From: Parvularcula mediterranea
GTDB lineage: Bacteria > Pseudomonadota > Alphaproteobacteria > Caulobacterales > Parvularculaceae
DNA length: 64,000 nucleotides
Assembly: GCF_013085255.1 (NCBI RefSeq)
Contig: NZ_JABFCX010000002.1
Location: 603,501-667,500 of the forward strand
Direction of reading: 5' to 3'
In this document: one piece after another, positions 63,925 through 64,000 of the stretch
Position numbering within the stretch: the stretch's first letter is position 1
Layout: each line of letters opens with the position of its first letter
The notes under the pieces: model-generated
What the model was told of the DNA's origin: nothing
Seen by the model: the letters and a program-made list of their open reading frames with translations, nothing else
Database searches by the model: none
Translations under genes and position numbers: made by a program

Positions 63925-63973
63925 GACCTCTTAGTCATTACTGCCGCCAAGCGGCGGCAATGAATAAGAAGTC
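63925..63973 (-). other. Extended helix 9 hairpin of 23S rRNA
   Basis: GACTTCTTA...GCCGCC-GCTT-GGCGGC...TAAGAGGTC folds into a roughly 22-bp hairpin between AACCCACC and the conserved CCTGAATACATAGG. It replaces the short E. coli helix. Helix 9 is the classic site of 23S cleavage (5.8S-like fragment) in alphaproteobacteria. Confidence 0.75.
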
Positions 63974-64000
63974 AAAGGTGGGTTTCCCCATTCGGACATC

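Overview
The window is a GC-rich chromosomal segment from an alphaproteobacterium. The strongest indicators are a canonical CtrA cell-cycle regulator, a cluster of five GANTC (CcrM-type) sites in front of it, an rrn operon ending 23S-5S-tRNA-fMet, the linked ispH-thrB-rnhA genes, an NDUFS4-like complex I accessory subunit, and the alphaproteobacterial type of SspB. The Oar-like TonB-dependent receptor, the many lipoproteins and the CtrA/GANTC logic fit the Caulobacterales/Maricaulales/Parvularculales neighbourhood. I cannot name the genus from sequence alone. I see no phage, transposon, CRISPR array or plasmid backbone; almost all of it is densely packed housekeeping and metabolic sequence.

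Layout. 1-6.6 kb: an iron-sulfur (FeS-BCP) photolyase cut by the left edge, then complex I genes nuoA-nuoB-nuoC-nuoD on the minus strand. That run is interrupted twice, by a small secreted protein coupled to nuoB and by an acyltransferase on the opposite strand between nuoC and nuoD. 6.7-12.6 kb: a fatty-acid desaturase, the hflK-hflC operon ending in a 38-residue membrane microprotein and a terminator, a cysteine-free Mrp ATPase, sspB and ctrA. 12.8-18.4 kb: a secreted S41 protease lipoprotein with a coupled partner, a cyclooxygenase-like haem peroxidase, secE-nusG and a PEP-CTERM-type surface protein. 18.4-24.7 kb: ETF:ubiquinone oxidoreductase, a family-4-like uracil-DNA glycosylase, a lytic transglycosylase, pyrC, two tRNAs and the NDUFS4-like subunit. 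24.9-36.3 kb: a P1-family peptidase and a gamma-glutamyltransferase (divergent), valS, a large Oar-like receptor and argS with a coupled lipoprotein. 36.4-44 kb: ispH-thrB-rnhA, a lipoprotein, queC, a ZIP metal transporter, a gamma-carbonic anhydrase, a Cro/CI regulator and an inositol-monophosphatase-family phosphatase. 44-60.6 kb: a POT peptide transporter, a hybrid histidine kinase, lpd, TauE/SafE, dusA, a beta-propeller hydrolase, a nitroreductase, an APH-like phosphotransferase, a BaiN-type flavoprotein, CtlX, DsrE and a GH31 glycosidase lipoprotein. 60.8-64 kb: the 3' part of an rrn operon on the minus strand.

How they work together. Respiration is represented by NuoABCD, the NDUFS4-like subunit, ETF-QO and Lpd. 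Peptide scavenging is suggested by the secreted S41 protease, gamma-glutamyltransferase, P1 peptidase, POT transporter and Oar receptor. Cell-cycle control is represented by CtrA with its GANTC-rich promoter. Translation is served by ValS, ArgS, DusA, QueC, NusG, three tRNAs and rRNA.

Most unusual observations: a 114-nt self-complementary insertion in helix 45 of the 23S rRNA plus an extended helix 9, together predicting fragmented rRNA; an initiator tRNA with an apparent U1-A72 pair; the doubly interrupted nuo cluster; a Mrp protein with no cysteine at all; a COX-like peroxidase lacking the distal histidine; and a dispersed intergenic hairpin repeat whose copies show a compensatory base change.
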